This document shows positions 14,376 to 23,642 of a stretch of 29,975 bases of DNA, in pieces; the first letter of the stretch is position 1; the number at the start of each line of letters is the position of its first letter. The notes under the pieces were generated by a model. The model was given only the letters and a program-made list of their open reading frames with translations. It was not told the origin of the DNA and did no database searches. A program made the translations under genes and the position numbers. This stretch comes from a virus, in the IMG/VR virus record IMGVR_UViG_3300043568_000912, positions 1 to 29,975 of that record; one strand, given 5' to 3'.

Positions 14376-15071
14376 CTACTTCTTATAGAACTTAACATAG
14401 TCTTCTTGTAAGAATCGATCGAAGCCAAAAAGCTCTAAGTTAATAATTCTTTTCTGAACAATGTTCCTATTTGTTTGGTATACTTGGGATTCCTGCCCTG
14501 CTAGTAACCAAGGAAGTGAAAAAGGAACATATTGCTCCCAAAAGAACTTAGGATCTCCGGATGCCAGGCTATCAAACTGCTGCTTATCTAACTCTAAGTA
14601 AAGATTCTCGTTTGCTTTCTTGCAGAAGTATCTTTCGTATTCTCCAATCTTATAATCATTCTCATCAGGGATAGGAGTTATTCCGTAAGGTAAGAACCGT
14701 ACTTGGTAGTCTTGAGCCGTAAATTTTTTAATAGCTGTATACTCATTAACTACCTGCTGTTGAAATACCCGGTAATTAACTGTTGGTTGGTTTTGAATAT
14801 TGTAAGAACTTCCACCCGGTCTTATGTTTGGAACATCCAAGTTAAAAGCAACTCCAACCTGTTGGTATTGAGTACCAGCGTTTGTTTCGTTATCTCCAAA
14901 GGGTAAAATCTCTCTTGCATTTGGATCCTGCGGACCTACTCCTGCAAAGAACTGTCCGGTTGCAATTTCATAATAAGGACCGAAGTAAGGTTGACCTGTA
15001 GCTCTATCGATATACTCCCCGGGATTGGCAGTTAATCCTGTTTTGACGTAATGTTTGGGTAGGTATGCCAT
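14376..15071 (-). CDS. Virion structural protein, probably baseplate (231 aa)
   Basis: The N-terminus has a short tyrosine/glycine-rich region (KTGLTANPGEYIDR, then GPYYEIATGQFFAG), a style common in phage structural proteins. A Pro/Asn-rich linker and an aromatic C-terminal half follow (FFWEQYVPFSLPWLLAG, ELFGFDRFLQEDYVKFYKK). It begins 4 nt after the 1077-residue baseplate gene, so it belongs to the same late operon. It is the last structural gene before the replication block. The exact baseplate role is unknown. Confidence 0.65.
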   Translation of the reverse strand: MAYLPKHYVKTGLTANPGEYIDRATGQPYFGPYYEIATGQFFAGVGPQDPNAREILPFGDNETNAGTQYQQVGVAFNLDVPNIRPGGSSYNIQNQPTVNYRVFQQQVVNEYTAIKKFTAQDYQVRFLPYGITPIPDENDYKIGEYERYFCKKANENLYLELDKQQFDSLASGDPKFFWEQYVPFSLPWLLAGQESQVYQTNRNIVQKRIINLELFGFDRFLQEDYVKFYKK

Positions 15072-15075
15072 AATC

Positions 15076-18000
15076 TTAGTAGTTTACATTCATTAATATT
15101 CTTTCCTTTCCGTACTGTGTCTGATTAGTAGTCGATGGGAACTTAAATGCAAAAGACTCATACGCTCCAGCTCCTATTGGACCTGTCTTAGTTAAAACTG
15201 CATTCATTAGTGCATTAAACTGTTCTCTGAATAGTCTTTTATGATCTGGGGTTAACTTACTGAGGTCTAATTTATTTTTCCAAACAGCTGGGGTTATATT
15301 CTCGTTAATTAAGCCTCTCATTCTAGCTACTGCTTCTGCTTCATCATCATTGATGGTACCTTTAGTGGCTTGAAGCAAAGGCCTCAAATTGTCAAATCCA
15401 TCCTTTAGTAAAAGCACATCGTTTAATAGTCTTGCATATTGAATGTAAATACCTCTTGAGGCTGTTCCTGGATCTGCAGAAGGTAAACTAGATGGATTTG
15501 CATATTCAACTCCGGTTCTTTCTTCAATGTATTTCTTTCCTGGTATTCCGTAAACTTCAATAATGTAAGTATCGTTTGGTGCACCGGCTGGATAGATTGC
15601 GTTTAAGATACCTCGCATTGCAGCATTCGTATCTGTATTTAAACCTCCTCTATTATCCGGTACTCCATCTCCATTCCTGTCTACTTGACTTGCAATACCT
15701 GGTAGGATACATCCGTTACTATCTTGGTACGTTACTCCTGGGTGTATTAGGATACCTGCTCTATAAGGTACATTGTCTAATCTAAGAACACTTCCTAAAC
15801 CTGGATTGTTATTTGCTTTAGATTTTGTAAAGGAATATCTTCCTGGAGGAATACAGCTTGTGGATGAACTATTTCCTTTCCATAGTAATTCAACTGTTGT
15901 AAAGCTTTGTTTTAACTTATTACCTGTATTATCATAAAGCTCTAAAACTCCCAATGTCTGTCCGATGTTTGGTGATCCAGGAGTGGTAACTTCCCTTTTT
16001 CTCATTAGCTTTAACCTTACCGGTCCAGGAGTATTTGAAGGATAAACAACTTCTCCGGTTGGTACTGCAGCAGGACCTGCCACTCCTGTTGGTCCGGCAG
16101 AAGCTTTAACTCCTCCGAAGTCTTGTGTGCTACCTAAGGTAACTACTGTATTTGGTACTGCAACTGTTTCAATATTGGTTGTCCACTGATTATTTTCAAT
16201 CCTATGTGAAATTCCTTTAATTAAAAACTGTAAAGTTGAACCGTAATTGTATGGAAGGAAGCTGCTATCCACTGCAAATTGCTGGTAGATCTTTATTCCT
16301 GATATTCCATTGATGGTCATATTAAGGTTGATAGGTAAGAATCCTAACATCCCTGTGGCTGTGTCTGTGCTAATTGCAGCTGCTGTTTGAGCAAAAGTTA
16401 GCATGTTTGTTAGTATGCTACTAAACTCTGATATCTTCTCTTCATCCCATGTGTAGTCAAGTAGGCCTTGCAGGTAGTTTAGGTACTCTTGCTGAATACT
16501 CAAGTAGGTTTGTCCTAATTGAGCTTGTTTAGCTGCTTTAGCATCCCTGTCGGCTTGTGTTTCTCCTTGGTTAGTCTTGATAGGTAGAATCCTGTCATCT
16601 AAACCTCTGTTCCATTTTGAGAATGCTGTAGCATCTTCTCCTTTGATATATCCGTTAGCCTGTGCACCAATTGTAATGGTTGATGCTAATGCATTTGTAA
16701 TTTCAGTTTTAATTCCAAAGTCTCTAACAAAAGATCCTTCCTTGTTGGGACTAAGTCCGTAAAGTTTAATTATACCGGTTGTGGATGGTTTAGGTTGACG
16801 GGAAGGAATAATTACTTCTTCTACAATATAAAATCTTCCCTCCTCAGCATCGATTGTAGGTTCTAATTTATTTTGTGCTCCTAATGAACTTTGTATGCCG
16901 TTACAGATTGATTTTAGTAAATCAAAAACAGGTACTTTATTACTACTATCTTTTAACCCATTTATTTCTTTTAGTATGTACGCCATATTAACATACACAT
17001 TCATTAACCTTCCTGCATCCTGGAATGTTGGATCTTGGAAGATTGCCTCATCTGGAATTTGTGGAAATATTTCTCCTCCGGCTGCATTGAGTAACTCTAC
17101 CGGAGTTCTGACAACACAGATTTGTGGGTTAGCAGAAACCGTATAAGGTGTTTTGTATATAAGATTAGTTGCAGGATCGTTATCTAAAGTAATAAGCGGG
17201 TTCTGTGCAGTAGCATCTACATAGATCATATTTGTATCCCACATGTACTGAAGTAATGCTCCAAACCTGATGTAAAAGTAAATTTCATTACTTTCTGCAT
17301 TGTAGATTTTTATTGCATCATACTTTTTATACCGACCTCCTTTAATCCTAAAAGGATTGGCAGTAGCTAAAGACCTACATCTAAAAGTTCCGTTTGTTGT
17401 TGTCTTAATTAAATCCTGCCTAATGTCATAGAATAATCGACCTAAAGCGCTAATGTTTTTTAAGATATCAATAACTTCGTAATCTGTCTTAGCATCTGCA
17501 AGTTTTGCTTGTTGATCTGCTTTAGCTTGTGCTTCTTGTTTTTTCTGTTCTTGAGTTAATACACCGCTGGGACTATCCTCCGGCATAACATTCATTTTTA
17601 GAGATTCAATAACATCTCCGTAACTCATTACAACTAAGGTAATCTCATAAGATCCGTCTGCAAGGAAGCTCCAAGTAAAATTGCTTACTCTTCCAAAAAT
17701 TGCATCGTAGTTAGCAGATGTATCTAGTTTCTTCTGTTCAATATCGATAAGTAACTTAGCTTGATCACCTACGTATGTGTTGTTTAAGAACTTAGATGTT
17801 AACGTATCTGTGTCCTTGAAGTTTCTAAAGTTTCCGCTGTTATCGTAATATAAACTGTTTCCAAATTCAATGAATACTGAATACCCTATTCTTAGGTATA
17901 GTAGGTCTAGTAATTCAAATTGCTTTCTGTTGTAAGCTCTCAGCTGTATTGTTGATTCTCTAACTGACCCTCTGTTGCGGTTCTTAGTTTCAAAAGAAAC

Positions 18001-18309
18001 GATACCTGGGGCTGGTCTTGGGCCTTGTTCAAAGTCAAAAGCATTGTATGAATCTAATCCTCCCAATACAGAACCGTCTTTTAAAGTGCCTCCAAATAGG
18101 CTATATCTTTTAGCTATGTCGGGATCCTTATATGGAAACTTTTCTGGGTATTTAATTACAACAGCTGAGGTAAGCTTTATCCAAGCTGAGTTTGCATTTT
18201 GCTGTAATAACTGTAAATCAGATCTTGAAGTATCTCCAAGCTGTTTTTGCCTCTGTTCTATCTGGGCTGCAACGTGTGGTCTAAAACCTTCTCCTGTAAT
18301 GTTCCCCAT
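15076..18309 (-). CDS. Large baseplate protein with DUF5675-like domain
   Basis: The N-terminal third of this 1077-residue protein has tail/baseplate-like beta sequence (SIQLRAYNRKQFELLDLLYL, YSVFIEFGNSLYY, FTWSFLADGSYEITL). A charged helical insert (QEQKKQEAQAKADQQAKLADA) and a long middle region follow. At about 764-918 sits a DUF5675-like domain: IPPGRYSFTKSK, then ILIHPGVTYQDSNGCILPG. The His near 855 and Cys near 867 recall L,D-transpeptidase active sites. The C-terminal region (about 920-1077) is helical. Presumably it sits at the tail tip and may touch peptidoglycan during infection. It begins 1 nt after the LysM/gp53-like gene. Function beyond baseplate is inference. Confidence 0.75.
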   Translation of the reverse strand: MGNITGEGFRPHVAAQIEQRQKQLGDTSRSDLQLLQQNANSAWIKLTSAVVIKYPEKFPYKDPDIAKRYSLFGGTLKDGSVLGGLDSYNAFDFEQGPRPAPGIVSFETKNRNRGSVRESTIQLRAYNRKQFELLDLLYLRIGYSVFIEFGNSLYYDNSGNFRNFKDTDTLTSKFLNNTYVGDQAKLLIDIEQKKLDTSANYDAIFGRVSNFTWSFLADGSYEITLVVMSYGDVIESLKMNVMPEDSPSGVLTQEQKKQEAQAKADQQAKLADAKTDYEVIDILKNISALGRLFYDIRQDLIKTTTNGTFRCRSLATANPFRIKGGRYKKYDAIKIYNAESNEIYFYIRFGALLQYMWDTNMIYVDATAQNPLITLDNDPATNLIYKTPYTVSANPQICVVRTPVELLNAAGGEIFPQIPDEAIFQDPTFQDAGRLMNVYVNMAYILKEINGLKDSSNKVPVFDLLKSICNGIQSSLGAQNKLEPTIDAEEGRFYIVEEVIIPSRQPKPSTTGIIKLYGLSPNKEGSFVRDFGIKTEITNALASTITIGAQANGYIKGEDATAFSKWNRGLDDRILPIKTNQGETQADRDAKAAKQAQLGQTYLSIQQEYLNYLQGLLDYTWDEEKISEFSSILTNMLTFAQTAAAISTDTATGMLGFLPINLNMTINGISGIKIYQQFAVDSSFLPYNYGSTLQFLIKGISHRIENNQWTTNIETVAVPNTVVTLGSTQDFGGVKASAGPTGVAGPAAVPTGEVVYPSNTPGPVRLKLMRKREVTTPGSPNIGQTLGVLELYDNTGNKLKQSFTTVELLWKGNSSSTSCIPPGRYSFTKSKANNNPGLGSVLRLDNVPYRAGILIHPGVTYQDSNGCILPGIASQVDRNGDGVPDNRGGLNTDTNAAMRGILNAIYPAGAPNDTYIIEVYGIPGKKYIEERTGVEYANPSSLPSADPGTASRGIYIQYARLLNDVLLLKDGFDNLRPLLQATKGTINDDEAEAVARMRGLINENITPAVWKNKLDLSKLTPDHKRLFREQFNALMNAVLTKTGPIGAGAYESFAFKFPSTTNQTQYGKERILMNVNY

Positions 18310-18310
18310 A

Positions 18311-18607
18311 TCACAAGTTTATTGCATTAAATTCATTAACTACTTCAGTTGGGTTGTAAGGTATTCTTATTTGATTTCCCGGAGGTGGTATAAGCGAGTT
18401 TTGCTTTAGTTCTTGGTTTGCAGTTGAAATAACCCACCATAGTGAACTATCTCCGTAGTATTGCTGGGCTAATAAATCAAAACGATCTCCAACGGTTGTA
18501 ATAACGTAAATATCATTTTCGTTCAAAGGTATTTCCGGATAACGAGAAGTTCTATAAGCTCGTTTTCCACTATACTTTGTTTGTGGTATGTTTTGGTATC
18601 TATCCAT
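18311..18607 (-). CDS. LysM/gp53-like baseplate protein
   Basis: The 98-residue protein has a LysM-type core: YVITTVGDRFDLLAQQYYGD, then LWWVISTAN and a closing PPPGNQIRIP. This pattern occurs in T4 gp53 wedge proteins and in the 'tail protein X' LysM hubs of contractile tails. It would help join hub and wedge rather than act as an enzyme. It lies between two large baseplate genes with almost no spacing. Confidence 0.75.
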   Translation of the reverse strand: MDRYQNIPQTKYSGKRAYRTSRYPEIPLNENDIYVITTVGDRFDLLAQQYYGDSSLWWVISTANQELKQNSLIPPPGNQIRIPYNPTEVVNEFNAINL

Positions 18608-18614
18608 GTTTTAC

Positions 18615-20750
18615 TTATCCCCTAAATCCATAGTCGGGAGAATCTGGCGGTATTGTTAACGGTCCTGCTTCCACTTTAGGTCCACTGTCATAATTATTGT
18701 CATACCCGCTATCTAAAGCAATGTACCTTTGAGGTCCGTTTCCTAATCCTGTAGTTGTTACAAAAGATCCGGCTCTGTTTTTCTGAACTTCTGGTATGAA
18801 TCTGTGAATCGGTGTGAAGTTAAAGCTTGATACTTTAATCATGTGAGGTAATTCTTTTACTAAATCATCCCCTCTATTTGTAGGGTCTGAAAAGCCTTTA
18901 TCGTTGATTCCTATTTCCCAGGTTGATTCTTCTGTTAGGTCGTAAGTTAACCCTGTAATAAATCCGGGTTGGTTGTAAAAATAACCTCCGATAGTTAACT
19001 GTACTAACACTCCTCTCATAAAACCGTTGTTGTAATCCGGTGCTAATGAAGATGCTAGGTAGTTAAGTTTTTTATACATTGGAATGAGCTCTTCTCTTGA
19101 TTGAGCGTATACTGTCCAAGATAAGGAAACTTTTCTATCAAAGCCATTATAAGTGTAAAAATTTTCTCCTCTACCAACATACTTGTGTGCTTCCCAATCA
19201 GAAGTGAAGTTATCGCTTATGTTATTTAAAAATGCTCTAAAATGAATAAAGGTCTTAACTTGAGATGTTTGAATCGTTTGTGAGTCAGCACTTGCTGCTG
19301 TGTTTGTTCCATTTGAATCCATTACTGCAATTCTAAATTTAACTAAATCATTAACGTCTTTTTCATTATCTTTAGCTACTGTGTCAGATTGATATAGAGG
19401 TAGGGCGTTTATTTTATCGAGTGCACCTAACCTATTACCTGTTATAATGTCTTTTTTACCTTTACTGTAATCACTTACGTCACCTTTCAGTCCAGGATTT
19501 CCTAAATGTACTCTTTTTTCAATATTCTGATCTGTGTAAGAAGGAGCTAATACGTTAGCACCCACTGCTTTTGCATCTGGGTTGTTTATGTTTCTTAACT
19601 GCTTTCTAAAATCTTGAATATTTGCACTTGTTCTATAAGAAGGTGCTTGCTGTAACTGTTCTTGTGTATAAGTGTAGCTCTGTAAATTAGGCTGTGCTTG
19701 TGTTTGTTTATTAGCTTCTGATGTTGGCTTTGTAAGGTCTTCAGTTCCGGTAAACGGAGTTGTACCCATTGCTTTTTCCCTAGCCGATGGTTTGTTTCCT
19801 TCGTAAAGTCCGTCTGGTGTTATGTTAGGTATAAAAAGACTAACATTTTCATCAGTATTTAAATCAGAAATAATTGTATATCTAGAGTTTTCAGTACTAT
19901 TAATTCCTGTAACTCTATCTCCCTTAGGTGCTGTCTTAGGGGTAATTAATGTGTTTGTTCCTCTAGAAGCTCCAGGAAAGTCTGCTTGTAAACCTGCAGA
20001 ATTAGAAGCTCCTAATAACTCATTAAGGTCTTTAAACCCGTTGATTTTATATAAGCCGTCTGTTAAATTGAGTGTAACACCTGTTCTTATTGTTCCTGAT
20101 GTTACATTGTCTCGGTTAATACCTGTTCTTTGCTCACCTGGGATGGTAATTCTGGTTTTGCCAATCCCTAAAATAGATCCAGGTCCGCCTGGGTAGCTAT
20201 ATAGAGTATTATCTAATGTTGGGCTATTAACAAAAGTATTTGTAAATCTTAAAAGCCTGTTGTTGGCAAGAGACTTAATACCCGGACTAAGGAAGCTACC
20301 CTCTACTACATCTGAGTATGTGGTTAAACTCCCTATACTGCCTGGAATAGGATTTTTACCGAAAGTATTAAAGTGTAATCCTTCAGCATTAACTATTGCC
20401 TGAGCAATTGTACTGGTCGGTAAATAAGCACCTTGGTTTAGACCCTTGGGACTAGCTTGAGTCTGAACGTTTTGCCTGGAAAGTACATTCTGCTTAATTG
20501 TAAAAGCAGGTCCTTGGAAGGTATCCGGTGTTAATAATAACTTAGTTAATCTAGAAGCATCATCTGCAATGCTTTGAAAGATTAAAGAACCACCACGGGT
20601 TAAAACATCTAATCCTCCTGTATTTCCGACCGCATCAAACCCATCAGGTATAGATTTTTGGACAAACGGTTGATTGCTTGATCCTCCACCTATCCTGTCT
20701 TTAGAGTATTTTAAACTCTTCAGATCAGTTTTCAGGTCGATTAATCCCAT
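18615..20750 (-). CDS. Large virion structural protein, probably baseplate/tail-tube adaptor
   Basis: The first 440 or so residues of this 711-residue protein are Gly/Asn/Ser-rich with little recognisable motif. The C-terminal part (about 500-650) is a compact beta domain with IHFRAFLNNISDNFTSDW, YVGRGENFYTYNG, RKVSLSWTVYA and GFITGLTYDLTEESTWEIG. I associate that pattern with tube-like adaptor proteins of contractile tails, although I cannot name the T4 counterpart (gp48 and gp54 are candidates). Its ATG shares a base with the stop codon of the small repeat protein gene (TAATG). The pairing with a LysM/gp53-like gene supports baseplate placement. Confidence 0.65.
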   Translation of the reverse strand: MGLIDLKTDLKSLKYSKDRIGGGSSNQPFVQKSIPDGFDAVGNTGGLDVLTRGGSLIFQSIADDASRLTKLLLTPDTFQGPAFTIKQNVLSRQNVQTQASPKGLNQGAYLPTSTIAQAIVNAEGLHFNTFGKNPIPGSIGSLTTYSDVVEGSFLSPGIKSLANNRLLRFTNTFVNSPTLDNTLYSYPGGPGSILGIGKTRITIPGEQRTGINRDNVTSGTIRTGVTLNLTDGLYKINGFKDLNELLGASNSAGLQADFPGASRGTNTLITPKTAPKGDRVTGINSTENSRYTIISDLNTDENVSLFIPNITPDGLYEGNKPSAREKAMGTTPFTGTEDLTKPTSEANKQTQAQPNLQSYTYTQEQLQQAPSYRTSANIQDFRKQLRNINNPDAKAVGANVLAPSYTDQNIEKRVHLGNPGLKGDVSDYSKGKKDIITGNRLGALDKINALPLYQSDTVAKDNEKDVNDLVKFRIAVMDSNGTNTAASADSQTIQTSQVKTFIHFRAFLNNISDNFTSDWEAHKYVGRGENFYTYNGFDRKVSLSWTVYAQSREELIPMYKKLNYLASSLAPDYNNGFMRGVLVQLTIGGYFYNQPGFITGLTYDLTEESTWEIGINDKGFSDPTNRGDDLVKELPHMIKVSSFNFTPIHRFIPEVQKNRAGSFVTTTGLGNGPQRYIALDSGYDNNYDSGPKVEAGPLTIPPDSPDYGFRG

Positions 20751-21019
20751 TACTTAGGTAAGTTGTCTAAATATGGATATTTTCCTGCGATCTTTGGTGT
20801 TAATCCGTCAAGGTCTAACTGTGATTTTTTTAGATCTTCAGGGTATTTTGAAACCTGATCGTATTCAACCGGTTTTTTACCGTCTAAATCTAATTGAGAT
20901 CCTGCTAATTGCTTAGGGTAGTTGGTTACTCCTCCGATATCATAGTATCCGGTTGGTGTAGCTCCATCTAAATTAGTCAATGTAGATCCTTGAGTTTGTA
21001 ATTTTGATAATAGTCCCAT
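20750..21019 (-). CDS. Small repeat protein, probable virion component
   Basis: The 89-residue protein contains three spaced copies of a motif of the form S-x-L-x-x-L-D-G-x-x-P: STLTNLDGATP, SQLDLDGKKP and SQLDLDGLTP. They are separated by Tyr/Pro-rich linkers, with a Tyr/Pro-rich end (GKYPYLDNLP). Each repeat could be a short linear docking element for a larger tail protein. It lies between the tape measure and a baseplate gene and has its own TATTTATA motif. No family is known to me. Confidence 0.65.
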   Translation of the reverse strand: MGLLSKLQTQGSTLTNLDGATPTGYYDIGGVTNYPKQLAGSQLDLDGKKPVEYDQVSKYPEDLKKSQLDLDGLTPKIAGKYPYLDNLPK

Positions 21020-21034
21020 TATTTATTGCTTTAT

Positions 21035-21042
21035 TATAAATA
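21035..21042 (-). promoter_or_regulatory. TATTTATA motif before the small repeat protein gene
   Basis: TATTTATA lies 15 nt before the ATG at 21019, in the short gap after the tape measure stop codon. Confidence 0.5.
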
Positions 21043-21047
21043 TTTAG

Positions 21048-23333
21048 TTATTGGAGTTTGGAAGTTCCCATACTAAATGCTGTACCTGCTTTGGTGCTGT
21101 CGATTCTAACACTACCTTCTTTTGTTAAGATCTTACCTAAAACATCTTTAACTGCTTTCAATTCTGAAATCATTGGTGCAACATCTAACGTAGCCGTTCT
21201 AGTCTCTCCAGAAGTTCTTCTGATGTTTGGTGATACTGCGATTCCATCTCTGGCATCTGTGATTGCTGTTGCTCCAAACTTATCTGTGATAGTAAAAGGT
21301 CCTTTTCCTGGTGCTGTAACTCCGTCTTGTACCGACTGTGCTGACTTGTTTGAGGATGATAATGCGCTAACAATTGCGGCAATTCCACCTATAATAGCAA
21401 CTGCAGCTACTCCAAGCGTTAATGCTGAAGCTACTCCTGCTGCACTTACTGCTCCGGCAGTTAAAGTACTTGCCATGATTGCTAAGCTTCCAATAGTTCT
21501 AGCTAAGGAAATAGCTCCAATTAATGCAATACTTCCGTAAAGTAGGCCAGCATTACTTGCTAAAGATGCAAATAATTCTAACACTGGAGTCAATGCATCA
21601 GCTACTTTTGTGATTGCTTTTTCAAGTCTCTGTTGAATAGATACCTGTTTTGCAGCCTCGTAGTTCTGTTCTCCGTAAATAGCTTTAAACTGTTCAGCAC
21701 TTAGGTTGTTTAATTCCTGTTGGTATAAAGACTTACCTAACTGTTCGGTAGTCATTCCGACTGCTTTAGCTATGGCCTCTTGCTGGAATCTATTCATTTT
21801 AGAATATTCCAATGTTGAAACATTTTGTGCTTCTAGTTCTTTTGCAAGTCCTGCTAAATCGTTATTTAAAGCAAGCTGTCTTGCTTTTTCTAAAGTTAAA
21901 TCTTTACCTGTTAGTAATTCAGCTTCAAGTTCTGCTGTTATTGAAGATTCAAACTGTAATAAATTGTCTGCAATTCCGCTTACTTCATTTAAAGTTAATC
22001 CAAGGTTCTTAGCCTCTGTTACTGCCTTCGCTATCTCAGATGTATTAAATGCAAATCTTGCACCTAGATCCTTGGATACCTTAGCAGTCTCTTGTAAAAT
22101 GGTACGGGCATTTAACGCTGTTTTGTTCTGTAAGTTAAAAGCATCAACTGCGTTATAAGCTTGATCGGCAACATCCTGTACATTCTGTCTTGTGATTGCT
22201 GAACTAGCTGCTAAATTTACTGCTTCTTCTGCGGATAACCCTAACTGGTCTCTTAGAACTGTTGCACCAACGATGTTTTTGGATCCTAAAAGGTCTCCTT
22301 GTACTCCTAACTGGTCGGTAATCTGCTGTAATGTCTTTAGTAAATCAACATTAGTTGCTAAAAACTCTCCCGATGTTACTGCTGCAACGTTTAGTTCTGT
22401 AGTTAAATCAGTTAACTCGGTTTTAGCATACCCTAATGCTCTTCCTGTCTCAACTGCTTGTTTGTTCAGGTCGAACATTTTTTTAACTAGGGTTCCAACA
22501 ACTGCAAGACCTAGTACTAAAGGATCTGTTAAACCTTTCTTCAGGCTGACAAATAGTTCATCACCTAGTAGTCGAAGAGAATCTAACTTTGAGAAAGTTC
22601 CTTGTCCGTTCTGCTTAGCCTCTTGTAAAGTTTTTGTAACTTTTTCTAAAGCTTCTTTTGCTGCATTACCTACGCCCGGTATTCTTCCAAGAAACTCTGT
22701 CAATTTACCAGCTGCTCCTAGACTTTCATCCAGTTGTTTCTGTATACCTAATTCTTTTTCACGAAGTACAAGTTGTTTTTTAAGTTCTTCGGTGTTTGTT
22801 TTTGAGTATAGTAGCTGTCTTGCTTGAGTACCTAAAGCTTCAACATTTGTACTGAGAATAGCTTCCTCTGTGGCAATCTGTGTCTGTAGTCTTGCTAGCT
22901 TAGATGCACTAATTTTCTTTCCCTCTGCAGCAGACTGTAACATCTTAGCTTCTTTAGCAGCTAGTTTTTCAACACTCTGCAAAGATTTTTCTGCTACTTT
23001 TAATTTATCCCTCTCTTCTTTTGTTAGGGAAGCAAGTATTGCTTTATTTTGCAAATCAGCTTTAAGGATTAACTCCTTATTCTTCTGAATTTGTTTTGTA
23101 ATATCTTTAACTGATGATAACCCTGTCTTTTGGTTCAGAATAGCATCTGATATTTTCTTATTAGTATTTAATAAGTTCTGATCAAAGGTAGTTTGCCTTG
23201 TTCTAATACCTAGAACCTCTTTTAATGACTCAACAACACGTACAGAAATATCATAACTCTCCTGCTGTAGGTTTTTTCCTTCTCTTAGAAGTCTATTTTC
23301 TTCCTGTAACAGTTTTATTTCTTCCGGAGTCAT
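21048..23333 (-). CDS. Tail tape measure protein
   Basis: The 761-residue protein is almost wholly helical. It has charged coiled-coil-like segments in the first 200 residues (QIQKNKELILKADLQNKAIL, VLREKELGIQKQLDESLG), helical repeats in the middle, and an Ala/Gly-rich hydrophobic region near 590-670 (LYGSIALIGAISLARTIG, ALTLGVAAVAIIGGIAAI) that could cross a membrane during DNA entry. This composition, plus its place after the tail tube and gp26-like genes, marks a tape measure. At roughly 0.15 nm per residue it would set a tail of about 110 nm. It has its own TATTTATA motif 11 nt before the ATG. Confidence 0.85.
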   Translation of the reverse strand: MTPEEIKLLQEENRLLREGKNLQQESYDISVRVVESLKEVLGIRTRQTTFDQNLLNTNKKISDAILNQKTGLSSVKDITKQIQKNKELILKADLQNKAILASLTKEERDKLKVAEKSLQSVEKLAAKEAKMLQSAAEGKKISASKLARLQTQIATEEAILSTNVEALGTQARQLLYSKTNTEELKKQLVLREKELGIQKQLDESLGAAGKLTEFLGRIPGVGNAAKEALEKVTKTLQEAKQNGQGTFSKLDSLRLLGDELFVSLKKGLTDPLVLGLAVVGTLVKKMFDLNKQAVETGRALGYAKTELTDLTTELNVAAVTSGEFLATNVDLLKTLQQITDQLGVQGDLLGSKNIVGATVLRDQLGLSAEEAVNLAASSAITRQNVQDVADQAYNAVDAFNLQNKTALNARTILQETAKVSKDLGARFAFNTSEIAKAVTEAKNLGLTLNEVSGIADNLLQFESSITAELEAELLTGKDLTLEKARQLALNNDLAGLAKELEAQNVSTLEYSKMNRFQQEAIAKAVGMTTEQLGKSLYQQELNNLSAEQFKAIYGEQNYEAAKQVSIQQRLEKAITKVADALTPVLELFASLASNAGLLYGSIALIGAISLARTIGSLAIMASTLTAGAVSAAGVASALTLGVAAVAIIGGIAAIVSALSSSNKSAQSVQDGVTAPGKGPFTITDKFGATAITDARDGIAVSPNIRRTSGETRTATLDVAPMISELKAVKDVLGKILTKEGSVRIDSTKAGTAFSMGTSKLQ

Positions 23334-23344
23334 CGTTTATATGT

Positions 23345-23352
23345 TATAAATA
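23345..23352 (-). promoter_or_regulatory. TATTTATA motif before the tape measure gene
   Basis: TATTTATA is followed by ACATATAAACG and the ATG at 23333 (11-nt gap). Confidence 0.55.
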
Positions 23353-23368
23353 TTTGAGACTCCAAGTT

Positions 23369-23623
23369 TTACTTATACTCTACTTTCCCGGGATTCATCT
23401 TAAAGGCTTCCATTTTATTTACATTTCCTGAGGAATCCATCAAGGATGTACTGTTACCTTTCTTACTTGCAGCTTTTGTTTGTTCGTTTTGTTTATCGTA
23501 ATATTCTTGAATTCTACTGAAAGTAAATTTCCTTAACCATAATGGCATACTGTAGATTGTATTATAGTCATACCCTCCCTGGCCGTGAAACACTATCTCA
23601 TGTATCTCGGAAAACAAATTCAT
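23369..23623 (-). CDS. Small tail-assembly protein, possibly a frameshift product partner
   Basis: The 84-residue ORF contains IHEIVFHGQGG and MPLWLRKFTFSRIQEYYDKQ, then a polar Lys/Ser/Asn-rich tail. The MP-W-L-R-x-F pattern follows gp26-like genes in other T4-like phages as I recall, with roles in baseplate or tail assembly. The same frame is open upstream of the ATG and would read GLTPETVSQAR directly before it, overlapping the end of the gp26-like gene in the +1 frame. It may therefore be made alone by re-initiation or as an extension of the gp26-like protein. Its position just before the tape measure is where tail-assembly chaperones normally lie. Confidence 0.65.
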   Translation of the reverse strand: MNLFSEIHEIVFHGQGGYDYNTIYSMPLWLRKFTFSRIQEYYDKQNEQTKAASKKGNSTSLMDSSGNVNKMEAFKMNPGKVEYK

Positions 23624-23642
23624 CCTTGCCTGACTAACTGTC

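Noticed and set aside
17975-18409. Plus-strand ORF of 144 codons
   Set aside because: It lies opposite the end of the gp53-like gene and the start of the baseplate gene, with no motif or promoter.
21058-21540. Plus-strand ORF of 160 codons opposite the tape measure gene
   Set aside because: It mirrors the Ala/Gly-rich tape measure codons, has no recognisable domain, and every other gene is on the minus strand.
22192-22827. Plus-strand ORF of 211 codons
   Set aside because: It is antisense to the tape measure; its Ser/Cys/Phe-rich composition is typical of a shadow frame.
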